From an uncultured Oscillospiraceae bacterium (GTDB lineage Bacteria; Bacillota; Clostridia; Oscillospirales; Ruminococcaceae): 32,604 bases of DNA. The stretch covers positions 1 through 32,604 of the forward strand of contig CAKTAM010000008.1 of NCBI GenBank assembly GCA_934527255.1, read 5' to 3'. Under the pieces are notes generated by a model. The model did not search any database. It saw nothing but the letters and a program-made list of their open reading frames with translations, and was not told where the DNA came from. Position numbers and translations under genes: made by a program. This document shows positions 7,367 through 15,523 of the stretch, piece by piece. Numbering within the stretch: position 1 is the first letter of the stretch; every line of letters starts with the position of its first letter.

Positions 7367-8530
7367 TTATGCTTCCGTGTCGGCCTCGGCCTGTGCGGCT
7401 GCGCGCCATTCGGCCAGCAGCAGATCGACCATGCGCCCATAGCTGCGGGTGCCGTCCGTCTGGCCGTTGGCCTTCAGGTATGCATTGTTGGTCTTTTCGC
7501 TCAGCTCGCTGAGGGTCTGACCGTCAAACTGCGCCCAATAGGCGTTGTTCTGAGCAAGGTCGCGGCGCACCTGCGGGCTGTAGGCGGCGCACAGCGCGGC
7601 ATAGGCCGACGCATCCGCCCGGGCCAGCGCGTTGCCCGCGTGGATCAGCGCCAGCAGCGTACCGCCGTACTGCAGGCGCACATCCGCCGAGGCGCTGCAC
7701 ACCACCCACGCAATATAGTTGGCCTCATCCTCCCGCATAAAGCCGCGCAGGTGCGCCAGCTCATGCGCAATGGTGTAGGGTACGTTGAACGACGGGGCCA
7801 GCGTGTTGACGTTGGCCTCCATGGTAAACGGAAAAAAGATGCCGGTCAGCTGCATGCGCGACATGACAAACGAGGCCAGCATGGGCTTGGCGTGCCCATA
7901 GCGGCCGCCCAGCACCGGGTACTGCCTGGCGGCGTTGGCGTAAGCCTCATCGGCGGCCTCCGCCAGCGCGTGGAAGCCGTCCTCCGTCGTCAGCGTCACG
8001 CCGTCGGCATCGTGCGCCGGTATCTGCGCGGCCAGCCGGTCGGCACGCTCGGCAAGGTCGCTGCACAGCGTCTGCAGCTCCTCCACGGTGGAGTTCTGCA
8101 CCGGCAGCCCGCTGAGCGCCGCAAAGCTGCTGCGCGAATAGTTGATCCCCGCCAGCAGCACGAATGCCAGCAGCGCCGCCGAGGCGGCGCAGGCCAGCCG
8201 GGCCAGCGCCCGCGCCAGCCGCACCCACCGGGCGCGCGCGCCGGCCGTGTGCACCAGTATCCGTACCAGCCGTACGGCCAGCACCAGCCCTGCCAGCAGC
8301 AGCCCGCCGCAAAGAAGCTCCATCAGCGAAAGCGGCAGCAGCCCGGTAAGAAAATTCAGCGGCTGCGCCAGCAGCGGGTAGACAGTGCTGGCATAGCCCT
8401 CGGCGAAGCCGGGCAGGCGGCGGGCGGCCAGCGTCAGCAGCCCGGCGGCAGGCAGGCACAGCCCCCACAGGCAAAACCGCCATGAGGGCGCGCTTTTAGT
8501 CTTTGCTTTGGCTTTGGGTTTGAAAAACAC
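7367..8530 (-). CDS. DUF3810-type membrane protein with zinc metalloprotease motif
   Basis: A 387-residue protein. Three membrane segments lie in the N-terminal third (about residues 17-37, 60-90 and 108-130), then a soluble domain with HELAH (His256, Glu257, His260) and a downstream REDEANYIAW that can supply the third metal ligand (Glu269). This is the arrangement of the DUF3810 family; the substrate is unknown. The start GTG at 8528-8530 is preferred because a GAGGGG lies about ten bases upstream and the protein then begins with a Lys-rich tail before the first membrane helix. A TTG at 8623 would add a low-complexity extension without a ribosome binding site. It follows the GH106-like gene by 110 bases and probably shares its promoter. 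Confidence 0.8.
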   Translation of the reverse strand: MFFKPKAKAKTKSAPSWRFCLWGLCLPAAGLLTLAARRLPGFAEGYASTVYPLLAQPLNFLTGLLPLSLMELLCGGLLLAGLVLAVRLVRILVHTAGARARWVRLARALARLACAASAALLAFVLLAGINYSRSSFAALSGLPVQNSTVEELQTLCSDLAERADRLAAQIPAHDADGVTLTTEDGFHALAEAADEAYANAARQYPVLGGRYGHAKPMLASFVMSRMQLTGIFFPFTMEANVNTLAPSFNVPYTIAHELAHLRGFMREDEANYIAWVVCSASADVRLQYGGTLLALIHAGNALARADASAYAALCAAYSPQVRRDLAQNNAYWAQFDGQTLSELSEKTNNAYLKANGQTDGTRSYGRMVDLLLAEWRAAAQAEADTEA

Positions 8531-8640
8531 GGGCAGCTTTCCCCTCTCTGTTCTGCTTTCTGTCAGACGTTCTGCTCTATCAGATGTTCCGCCGGACGAC
8601 GACCCGTCCGGAAAAACGCCCAAGACGCCGGCTGCCGCCT

Positions 8641-10728
8641 TTACAGCGCGGTGCGCAGCAGCAGCGCCGCGCGGGCGGGCAATACAAAGCCGGTGCCCTC
8701 CGGCAGGGTCTGCACCGGTACGGCCGTGCCGGTGGCGGCGTCCACCGCCTCAACCGGTGCGCCATGCCAGCACAGGCGGCGGTCGGCCGCATCCCGGTTG
8801 ACCAGCAGCGCACAGGCGGCCGTCTGGGCGCAGGCAATGCCGTCGGTGCTTTCGCCCGGCGTCTGCACCGTCAGCTGCGGGCCCTCCGGCCGCACGGCGG
8901 CCAGCAGCTGCTCGGCCGTCTGCACGGTCACCGTGCCTGCGGGCAGGCGGTCAAGACCCGCGCCAAACAGGCCCTGCGCCTGCACCGGGCAGTACCAGAT
9001 GATCTGTGTGCCCTTTGCCGCCAGCGCAGCGGCGGCCTCGGCCAGCGCAGGCGTAACGTCGCAGGCGGCAATGACAAAGCTGCGCCAGTGTCTGCCGCGC
9101 ACGGCCTGTGCCTGTGCGGTTGCCGCATCGGTGTAGGTAAAGCTCTTCTGCCGGTTCAGCATGGCAAACTGTGCTTCCAGCATGGCGGCCTCGCAGACGG
9201 TCATTTTGGTGTCGCTGTCGCTGTCGGCCTCGCACAGAGGCTGCTGCGGGCGGCGGTTGCGCATCATGGTCTCAATGGGGTACAGCAGCAGGGTATCCGA
9301 CAGGCGCTGCCCGGCCAGCGCTTCTGTGGCGCGGTTCAGCGCGTCCAGTGTGCGGCGCATATCACCGGTGGGGTCGCTGTCATTGTAGTAAGAGGTAAAC
9401 ACATCCACGCCGAAGGCCAGCTGCAGCATCAGTGCAATGTACCGCTCATCGGCTGATACCTGATAATGGTGCGCCTGCTGGTTATGGTCCGACACCTCGT
9501 CCATCACATGCTCGCGGCCGTACAGCTCGGCAATGCTGCGCACCAGCCGCGGGGTAAAGGCAAAATCCCACACCGTTTGCGGGGTGGATTGCAGCATATC
9601 CATGCCCGGAATGTGCATGTGACGCAGCAGGTTGAAAAAGTTGCCTTCAAACAGAACGTGCAGATGCAGCTCGTCCTCCAGCAGAATGTGGCCGGAGAAG
9701 CTCAGCCCCACCGTGGCGCAGTAATCGCTCAGCTGGGCAAAAAACGCCTGCTCGTACAGGTCGCTCATCAGCTGGTGGTACGCCTGCCGCACCTGGCAGA
9801 AATGCTCGCTGTGGCCCAGAAACAGCGCGGTCAGCTCATCCTCCAGCCGGTAGCCGTTGACCGAGGCAAAGCGGTTGGCTACATCGCGCCCCCAGTTGAC
9901 CACCGGGTACAGCGGAATGTCGTTGTCGTACGGGTGATCGACCCGGTCGGGGTACAGCTCCGCGTTGATATAGCAGCCCATATACGAGGGCTCGTCCGTA
10001 AAAATGGCTTCGATGACGGCGTTCTCCGCCTCGTCGCCGATGCGGCGGGCGTAGCTGTCGCCCAGCAGCGCCGTATAGCGGCGATAGGTGTTGTCAATAA
10101 AGGCGGCGACGGCGTCGCGGTTGCTGACGTCGATGTAGCGGCGGCTGGAATAGACATTGTGCTGGGCGTGCGCGCCCTCGTACATGTGCTTTTCAAAAAA
10201 GGCAAGGCACAGCAGCGGGGTTTGGGTGTCGTTGACAAAATGCACCGGCAGGCCGGCGGGGCGCGCGTGCGGGTGCAGCAGCTCGTCATCGGTGGGGGCA
10301 TCGCCCGCCATGCGGTAGCACACCGCCGCCAGCAGCTTTTCGTGCCCGCGGGGCAGCGGAAGCTCCAGCTCCTCCCCCGGGGCCAGCACATGGCTGACCA
10401 TCACGGCCGCACGGGCTTCAAAGTCGGCGTTCTGGGCAATGGTCTGGGTGCCTGCAATGCCGCTGGGGTAGCCGTCCTCATCGTACAGCCACATGCGCAT
10501 GCCCTGCTCGCGGCAGGCGTGCACCTTTTCCTTCATCAGCTGCCATTCGTCCGCATCCTGCATATAGTTGACAAACGAAACATTGGTGACAATGCCGCCG
10601 TAGCCCTTGGCTTTCAGCTCGGCGATGCGCTCGCGGATGCAGCGGCATTTTTTCTCCAGCGTGTCCTCCGGCGCATAGCCGAAATCGCCGTGCACAATGC
10701 GCAGCGGGCGGTAAATTTCACGTTTCAT
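8641..10728 (-). CDS. GH106-like glycoside hydrolase
   Basis: A 695-residue protein without a signal peptide, so it should act on imported oligosaccharides in the cytoplasm. The segment YGGIVTNVSF followed by WLYDEDGYPSG (residues 80-90) matches the TIM-barrel strands of the alpha-L-rhamnosidase GH106 and related uncharacterised hydrolases. IFTDEPSYMG (residues 242-251) carries an acidic pair in the position expected for a catalytic carboxylate. The C-terminal ~200 residues look like a Rossmann-like and beta-rich tail (for example QIIWYCP). The exact sugar specificity cannot be read. The start ATG has AAGGAG six bases upstream and a good promoter about 95 bases further upstream. Confidence 0.72.
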   Translation of the reverse strand: MKREIYRPLRIVHGDFGYAPEDTLEKKCRCIRERIAELKAKGYGGIVTNVSFVNYMQDADEWQLMKEKVHACREQGMRMWLYDEDGYPSGIAGTQTIAQNADFEARAAVMVSHVLAPGEELELPLPRGHEKLLAAVCYRMAGDAPTDDELLHPHARPAGLPVHFVNDTQTPLLCLAFFEKHMYEGAHAQHNVYSSRRYIDVSNRDAVAAFIDNTYRRYTALLGDSYARRIGDEAENAVIEAIFTDEPSYMGCYINAELYPDRVDHPYDNDIPLYPVVNWGRDVANRFASVNGYRLEDELTALFLGHSEHFCQVRQAYHQLMSDLYEQAFFAQLSDYCATVGLSFSGHILLEDELHLHVLFEGNFFNLLRHMHIPGMDMLQSTPQTVWDFAFTPRLVRSIAELYGREHVMDEVSDHNQQAHHYQVSADERYIALMLQLAFGVDVFTSYYNDSDPTGDMRRTLDALNRATEALAGQRLSDTLLLYPIETMMRNRRPQQPLCEADSDSDTKMTVCEAAMLEAQFAMLNRQKSFTYTDAATAQAQAVRGRHWRSFVIAACDVTPALAEAAAALAAKGTQIIWYCPVQAQGLFGAGLDRLPAGTVTVQTAEQLLAAVRPEGPQLTVQTPGESTDGIACAQTAACALLVNRDAADRRLCWHGAPVEAVDAATGTAVPVQTLPEGTGFVLPARAALLLRTAL

Positions 10729-10821
10729 GTTCTGCTCCTTTTTAAATTTCTGTTCCTGCTTTTTCCTGTGGGAAGCGGCGCCGCCCCGACCGATGGCGGG
10801 CAGACGGCTGCTTTTGGCTAA

Positions 10822-10850
10822 ACCATACCATATTCCACCGACGGTTGCAA
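10822..10850 (-). promoter_or_regulatory. Promoter of the GH106-like/DUF3810 operon
   Basis: Minus strand: -35 TTGCAA (10845-10850), 17-base spacer, -10 TATGGT (10822-10827). Confidence 0.65.
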
Positions 10851-10922
10851 GCGTTTTTTGCGCGGCGGCTGCACCGGCGGCAGGGCGGGCGGCGGCTTTT
10901 GCGGAAAACGGCGAAAATTACC

Positions 10923-10951
10923 TTGCGCAGGCAGGGAAAATCTCTTATAAT
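10923..10951 (+). promoter_or_regulatory. Promoter of the 11005-12192 gene
   Basis: -35 TTGCGC (10923-10928), 17-base spacer, perfect -10 TATAAT (10946-10951). Confidence 0.75.
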
Positions 10952-11004
10952 GGAAAGCGCAGGGGCCGTGTGCCCCAAAATGAAAATTGAGGTGTGAAAC
11001 GGAC

Positions 11005-12192
11005 ATGATCCAGAAACTGAAACAACAGACCCTGCGCCGCACGCTGGTGCAGGCGGTGCTGTACCTTGTGCTGGCGGCAGTGCTGCTGGCACTGACGGGC
11101 TTTGGCATTGTCGATCTGCTGCGGGGCCCGCGGCCGCTGGAAAGCTATGCGCCGAAGGAGCTGGAGGGAAAATACGTCGAGGCGACCATCAATTTCCTGT
11201 GGGAGCCGTACTGCTATGCCGGTGAGGACGAGGACAACGCCACCGAGATCCAGTATATGGCCGCGGCCACGCCGCTGACCGATATGGAAGCGTTCAATAC
11301 GGCCGAGTACATCGGCGTTGCGTTCCAGAAAAGCGAGATCGATGCGGCGGCAGCCCTGTACAAGCGCGGCGTGCTGGCTTTTAACAGCACGTGGGACGCT
11401 GCCGACCTTGGCAAGCCGATGGTCGTGCGCGGCACGGTAGAGCAGATGGACGAGGACGAGCAGGGCTTTTATGAAGAGCTGCTGGAGGAGACTGGCATGG
11501 AGGATGTCGCCGGGCTGCGGCTGGTGCTGCGCAGCGGCAAGCTGCCGGGCGGCAGCCGGGGCGTGGTGCTCTTCCTCACAGCGGCGGCGCTGTTTCTGCT
11601 GGTGCTGGCCGTTGTGCGGCTGGTAAAGGCGCTGACCGGCGCCTACCAGAAGGATGTGACCCGCTACTGCGCCGCGGCGGCTGACCCGGAGGCCATGCAG
11701 GCCCGGCTGGAGGAGCTGTATCAGGGCACGCAGCCGCTGCCCGGCGGCATTTATGCCGATCGTGAGCGGGTGCTGTTCCCCGAAAAGCTGTATACCCGTG
11801 TGCTGGATGCCGACCGCATTGCCTGGGTGTACATGCATGCAACGCAAAAACGTGTGTACGGCATTTCTGCCGGTACGGCCTACGAGCTGGTGCTGACGGA
11901 TACCGCCGGTAAGCGCCGCCAGGTGGCACAGCGCAGCGAGGCGGATGCCTCCGCGGCCATGCACGCCCTGTTTGATCTGCTGCCGCATGCGGTGTTCGGG
12001 TACGACGTTCTGTGGGAGAAGCTGTTCAAGAACGACCGCGCCGCCTTTGCCGCGCTGGCTGCCAGGCAGCACGCTGCCCCGCAGGCTGCGGAGGCCGTAC
12101 CCTCTGCCGATGCGGCGGATGCGGAACCGGCGCCCTGCGCCGCAGCGGATGATGCGCCGTCCGCGTCGGCCAAAGAGGAGCAGCCCGAATAA
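11005..12192 (+). CDS. Two-pass membrane protein of unknown function
   Basis: A 395-residue protein I do not firmly recognise; it may belong to a Clostridia membrane family such as DUF6709 (low certainty). Two hydrophobic helices are visible, at about residues 15-38 and 186-208. The ~145-residue segment between them is rich in acidic residues and should face outside if the Arg/Lys-rich N-terminus (KLKQQTLRRT) stays inside. The second half, about 185 residues, would be cytoplasmic. It contains a segment resembling a small globular domain (KRVYGISAGTAYELVLTDT) and ends in an Ala/Pro/Asp/Glu tail of ~35 residues. The ATG has GAGGTG ten bases upstream. It stands alone with its own promoter and terminator. 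Confidence 0.78.
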   Translation: MIQKLKQQTLRRTLVQAVLYLVLAAVLLALTGFGIVDLLRGPRPLESYAPKELEGKYVEATINFLWEPYCYAGEDEDNATEIQYMAAATPLTDMEAFNTAEYIGVAFQKSEIDAAAALYKRGVLAFNSTWDAADLGKPMVVRGTVEQMDEDEQGFYEELLEETGMEDVAGLRLVLRSGKLPGGSRGVVLFLTAAALFLLVLAVVRLVKALTGAYQKDVTRYCAAAADPEAMQARLEELYQGTQPLPGGIYADRERVLFPEKLYTRVLDADRIAWVYMHATQKRVYGISAGTAYELVLTDTAGKRRQVAQRSEADASAAMHALFDLLPHAVFGYDVLWEKLFKNDRAAFAALAARQHAAPQAAEAVPSADAADAEPAPCAAADDAPSASAKEEQPE

Positions 12193-12198
12193 ACGGCC

Positions 12199-12240
12199 AA
12201 AAGGGCCGACCGCTTCCGGCCGGGGGCGGTCGGCCCTTTG
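12199..12240 (+). terminator. Hairpin directly after the membrane protein gene
   Basis: Arms aaagggccgaccgc (12200-12213) and gcggtcggcccttt (12226-12239) pair perfectly over 14 bases. No T tract follows, so termination may need the second hairpin at 12392. Confidence 0.55.
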
Positions 12241-12391
12241 GCGCAGGCGCGTCCCCTTTTGGCGGCAGAAGCGATTATCGCAGGCTGGCCAACCTTTGAA
12301 AGCCCGGGGCGGCGCAGCTGCCGCCCGGCCGCAGGCGGCTTTGGCTTGGGGCGTTCCCCGGCAGCGCGCTCTCTTTTGGGTTTGACAGAAG

Positions 12392-12439
12392 AAATTCCCC
12401 TGATGCAGTGTCGGTATCCTGCAACAGGGGAATTTTTTT
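12392..12439 (+). terminator. Intrinsic terminator with seven-T tail
   Basis: Arms aaattcccctg (12392-12402) and caggggaattt (12425-12435), with an inner tgcag/ctgca stem, end in TTTTTTT (12433-12439). The A-rich left flank gives some capacity on the other strand too. Confidence 0.75.
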
Positions 12440-12522
12440 GTGCCTGCCGTCCGTTTTGCCGGTTGGCCATTTGTCTGCCGCCTATTTTGACACTCCGGCT
12501 TCCCCGCGGCGCTTTGCGGCGC

Positions 12523-12555
12523 AAAAAAGCCGGGCCCGCGCAAGGCAGGCCCGGC
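12523..12555 (-). terminator. Terminator of the SIS/kinase operon
   Basis: Minus strand: gccgggcc (12548-12555) pairs with ggcccggc (12529-12536), followed directly by six T (12523-12528 read in reverse). It is 21 bases past the stop of the last operon gene. Confidence 0.75.
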
Positions 12556-12576
12556 AAGGCTGCGCAGGGCAGAGGC

Positions 12577-13314
12577 TTAATACCCCAGTTCCTGATAACG
12601 CTTGTGCTGCGTCTCCAGATATTCCATGCCGTCGGGCAGGTTGGCGCTGCGCAGCATGGTCGGCGAAATGCCGCGGCGCACCAGGCTTTCCGTTGCGCAG
12701 GCCATCATGGCCCACAGCGTGTAGGCAGCGCCCAAACCGGAGGCCGGGAAGCACTTCTGCTCGACCCCCTCCACCTCCAGCATGGCGTCGCCGTACGGGG
12801 CGCAGTTGTCCAGCACATAGTCGCCCAGCTCAAACAGGCGCTTGCCGCAGGGGTGCTTGGGCTGCAGCCGTGGCGAAGCCTCCAGCGAGGTGATGCATAC
12901 CAGCGTGCACCCGGCTTCCTTGGCGGTCAGGGCCATATCCACCACATTGGCCGAGTTGCCCGAGACCGAGCCGACAATAAACACGTCGCCGGGGCGCACA
13001 TCCGAATGGGCAAACGCCGTGCGAAGAATGTCGCGTTCGGTCACGGCGATGGCAGGCTCAGTCTCGCGCTTGCGGGGCTGCGGCTCGGTCTTGACCGAAA
13101 AGCTGTACTCAAACTTTTTCAGGTACAGCGCGCCGCCCGCACGGTACAGCATTTCCTGATTGACCAGATGTCCGCTGTCAAAAATGAACATCTGCCCCCC
13201 GTGTGCAACGCTGTCGGCGATCACCTCGCCCAGCTTTTCCAGCGTTTCGCGGTTTACCCGGCGCGACTTTTCCAGCACCTTGTCCATGGCTTCAAAATAG
13301 CGGTCTACCAGCAT
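12577..13314 (-). CDS. SIS-domain protein, putative sugar-phosphate isomerase (first copy)
   Basis: A 245-residue SIS-domain protein. An N-terminal helical segment leads into FIFDSGHLVNQEMLYRAGG, then FIVGSVSGNSANVVDMALTAK, the Ser-rich phosphosugar-binding loop, and VCITSLEASPRLQPKHPCGKRLFELGDYVLDNCAP. The layout matches UPF0309-type sugar isomerase-domain proteins, which resemble GmhA/MurQ-type enzymes; the reaction is unknown. It differs in sequence from the adjacent SIS gene, so this is not a recent duplication. AGGAG lies eight bases before the ATG, and 56 bases separate it from the preceding gene. As the last gene of a kinase-SIS-SIS operon it probably works on an amino-sugar phosphate (inference). 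Confidence 0.85.
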   Translation of the reverse strand: MLVDRYFEAMDKVLEKSRRVNRETLEKLGEVIADSVAHGGQMFIFDSGHLVNQEMLYRAGGALYLKKFEYSFSVKTEPQPRKRETEPAIAVTERDILRTAFAHSDVRPGDVFIVGSVSGNSANVVDMALTAKEAGCTLVCITSLEASPRLQPKHPCGKRLFELGDYVLDNCAPYGDAMLEVEGVEQKCFPASGLGAAYTLWAMMACATESLVRRGISPTMLRSANLPDGMEYLETQHKRYQELGY

Positions 13315-13370
13315 GATGGTTACTCCTTTTTATCTGCCGCGCAGGCGGCGTAATGACGGTTGAAAAGGGC

Positions 13371-14114
13371 TTAAAGGTAGCAGATCTGGCTGCGGTACTG
13401 CTCCATCACCCGCTTGTTGTGGGCGTCGCCGCCCTCCAGATTGGCGCTGACGAACACCGGCGGCGTCACGCCGCGGCGCTGAAATTCGCCCACGGTCTGG
13501 CAGACCATGGCGTTCAGAATGGCGGCCCCCACGGCGGTGGAGGTGGGGCCGGTGCGCTCGGCAAAATCGTCAATGGCAATGGCGGCATCGCCCACTGCGC
13601 CGCAGTTGTCCAGCACAAGGTCGGCGCATTCAAACAGGCGCTTGCCGCTGGAATGCCGCGACACGCTTGCCTGCGAATAGGCAAGGTTGGTCAGCGCAAT
13701 GACCCTTGCGCCGCGCTGATGGGCGCGCAGGGCCATATCAATGCCGACGGGGTTGCGGCCCGATACGCTGTGCACCAGCAGAACGTCGCCGTCGCCGATG
13801 CCCTTGCGGTCGATCAGCGTTGCGCCGTACCCCTCCATCCGCTCAATGTCCGAGGTCAGGGTAACGGGGTTGACATCCAGCTGCAGGCCGGGGGCAAACA
13901 GCGGGTTCAGCACCACCAGCCCGCCGGAACGGTAAAACAGCTCCTGTGCCAGCAGCCCGGCATGGCCGCAGCCAGCCGCCCACAGCTTTTTTTTGTTCAG
14001 CGCGGCATCCGCCAGCCAGCCTGCGGCCGTATGGATGGCCTCGGTCTGGGTCTCCAGCACCCGGGCCAGAATGCGCTGCACCTCGTTCAGGTATTCCGCA
14101 GCATAATCACGCAT
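13371..14114 (-). CDS. SIS-domain protein, UPF0309-like (second copy)
   Basis: A 247-residue SIS-domain protein. It shows AAGCGHAGLLAQELFYRSGG at the first substrate loop, VLLVHSVSGRNPVGIDMALRA at the Ser-rich loop, and an SSGKRLFECADLVLDNCGAVGD segment matching the same region of the neighbouring SIS protein. Both therefore share one ancestral fold and plausibly form a heteromer or act on successive substrates. SIS domains bind phosphosugars; isomerase, deaminase or etherase activity cannot be distinguished from sequence alone. The ATG at 14112-14114 is chosen for its AGGAGG seven bases upstream; the frame is open further but is Lys/Arg/Gly-rich there. Confidence 0.86.
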   Translation of the reverse strand: MRDYAAEYLNEVQRILARVLETQTEAIHTAAGWLADAALNKKKLWAAGCGHAGLLAQELFYRSGGLVVLNPLFAPGLQLDVNPVTLTSDIERMEGYGATLIDRKGIGDGDVLLVHSVSGRNPVGIDMALRAHQRGARVIALTNLAYSQASVSRHSSGKRLFECADLVLDNCGAVGDAAIAIDDFAERTGPTSTAVGAAILNAMVCQTVGEFQRRGVTPPVFVSANLEGGDAHNKRVMEQYRSQICYL

Positions 14115-14202
14115 GGGGCATCCTCCTTTTTTACCGCCCGGTGAGGGGCGGCGCTTCTGCTTTTTTTCAAACGCTGCGGCCGTTTTGGGGCCGCGTGCGG
14201 TC

Positions 14203-15237
14203 TTATTGCAGGCCGTCCAGCGCCTGCGGGGGCAGCGGCGTAAAATAGCTGTCCAGCACGCAGGGGGCAAAGGCCTCCTTCAGCTGTGCCAGACGGGCCG
14301 GGGTCAGCGTGCCCTCGGTCTCCAGCACATACTGCACCACCCCGGCCATCACCGGGTCAAACGGCGGGGCCTGCAGCGCCAGGTGCGGGTAAGCCTGCAG
14401 CAGGCGGGTGCGGTAGGCGTTCCACAGCAGCGGGTGGATCTTCCATGCCCCGCCCGAGACCGTCACCGGCAGGGTGCATTCCGGCGTTTCGCCGATCAGC
14501 CGCAGCAGCGCCATGGTGTCCTCGGCCAGGCGTCGGCCGCCGCGCACCAGAATGCGCTGCGCCACGGCGTCGCCGTCGCGGGCGGCGCGCCCCAGCGTGT
14601 AGGTGGCCCGCGCCACTTGCTTGCGGCTGTCGGGTGAGCCGTGCACAATGGCCACCAGCTCAAACATCCGTTCCTTCAGCCCGTAATCCGCAAACACATA
14701 GTCGCGCAGCAGCGTCGGCTCTCCCCGGCCCTCGTCGGCGTGAATGGCGGCCAGCAGGGCCTGCCGCCCAAGGTCATAGCCGCTGCCCTCGTCGCCCAGC
14801 ACCGGGCCGTATCCGCCGACGGTGCGCACCTCTCGCCCGTCGCGAATATAAAAGCAATCCGACCCGGTGCCTGCCAGCGTTAAAATGCCGGTGCGCGCCC
14901 CGGCCCCGGCCAGCAGGCCGCAGGGCCCCTCGCCAATGTGCACGGTGCGGCGCAGCACGGCCTGTGCGGGCAGGGCGTCCGCCGGGGTCAGCCCAAAGCA
15001 GCTGGTCTGGTACAGACAGTCCACCAGCAGGCGGCCATCCTCCCCCACGGGCAGGGGGCGCGGCAGCCCGTCGATCAATTGGCGCAGGGTGGCCTTCAGC
15101 CCGCGGCGCACCTCCTCGGCGGGAATATAGGTCGTGGTGATGGCCGGACCCTTTGCGTACGACAGCAGGTGCAGCGTTTCGTCAAAGGCCAGCATTTGCA
15201 GCTTGGTGCCGCCGCCATCCGAGCAGAAATACAGCAT
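14203..15237 (-). CDS. BadF/BadG/NagK-family sugar kinase
   Basis: A 344-residue ASKHA-fold kinase. The phosphate-1 loop is DGGGTKLQMLAFD (residues 7-19). TLAGTGSDCFYI is the phosphate-2 region, and GGYGPVLGDEGSGYDLGRQAL is the signature seen in N-acetylglucosamine and N-acetylmuramic acid kinases. TVSGGAWKI is the adenosine-contact motif. It most likely phosphorylates GlcNAc, MurNAc or a similar amino sugar in the cytoplasm; which one cannot be told. It is first in the operon, with both SIS genes following at 88 and 56 bases. The ATG is preceded by AAGGAGA, and a strong promoter lies about 65 bases upstream. Confidence 0.88.
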   Translation of the reverse strand: MLYFCSDGGGTKLQMLAFDETLHLLSYAKGPAITTTYIPAEEVRRGLKATLRQLIDGLPRPLPVGEDGRLLVDCLYQTSCFGLTPADALPAQAVLRRTVHIGEGPCGLLAGAGARTGILTLAGTGSDCFYIRDGREVRTVGGYGPVLGDEGSGYDLGRQALLAAIHADEGRGEPTLLRDYVFADYGLKERMFELVAIVHGSPDSRKQVARATYTLGRAARDGDAVAQRILVRGGRRLAEDTMALLRLIGETPECTLPVTVSGGAWKIHPLLWNAYRTRLLQAYPHLALQAPPFDPVMAGVVQYVLETEGTLTPARLAQLKEAFAPCVLDSYFTPLPPQALDGLQ

Positions 15238-15303
15238 AAAGGGGATTCTCCTTTTGGAAAGCGCGGCGGCCCTGTCCGGCGCTGCCGCACATGATTCATG
15301 CTC

Positions 15304-15332
15304 ATTGTAATACACCGCCCGGCGCTTTGCAA
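15304..15332 (-). promoter_or_regulatory. Promoter of the kinase/SIS operon
   Basis: Minus strand: -35 TTGCAA (15327-15332), 17-base spacer, -10 TACAAT (15304-15309). Confidence 0.7.
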
Positions 15333-15426
15333 GAGCGTTTTTGGGTTTTGGACAAAAGGCTCCTCCGGACAAACGCGGCCGTGGACGTCCGGATAAAAAC
15401 TGCGGATGCCCCGCCGCGTTTTTTCC

Positions 15427-15455
15427 TTGCGGCGGCTGCGGCAATCCTGTATAAT
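15427..15455 (+). promoter_or_regulatory. Promoter of the metallo-hydrolase gene
   Basis: -35 TTGCGG (15427-15432), 17-base spacer, perfect -10 TATAAT (15450-15455). Confidence 0.75.
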
Positions 15456-15523
15456 AAGATCATCAAATAAAAAGGAACCGCCTGCCCGGCGCCGTGTCGG
15501 CAGTGCGGCCAAGGAGGCTTTTC

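Larger units (their letters stand above)
12193..12576. other. Convergent intergenic region with three hairpins
   Basis: Holds three terminator-like stems (listed separately) and a copy of ccgcaggcgg at 12329-12338. No gene is supported. Confidence 0.6.

Noticed and set aside
4366..7440. A 1024-residue open frame on the minus strand opposite pepT, tadA and the SDR gene
   Set aside because: Composition is typical of an antisense frame (His/Gly/Ala/Arg-rich), and the opposite strand encodes three clear enzymes.
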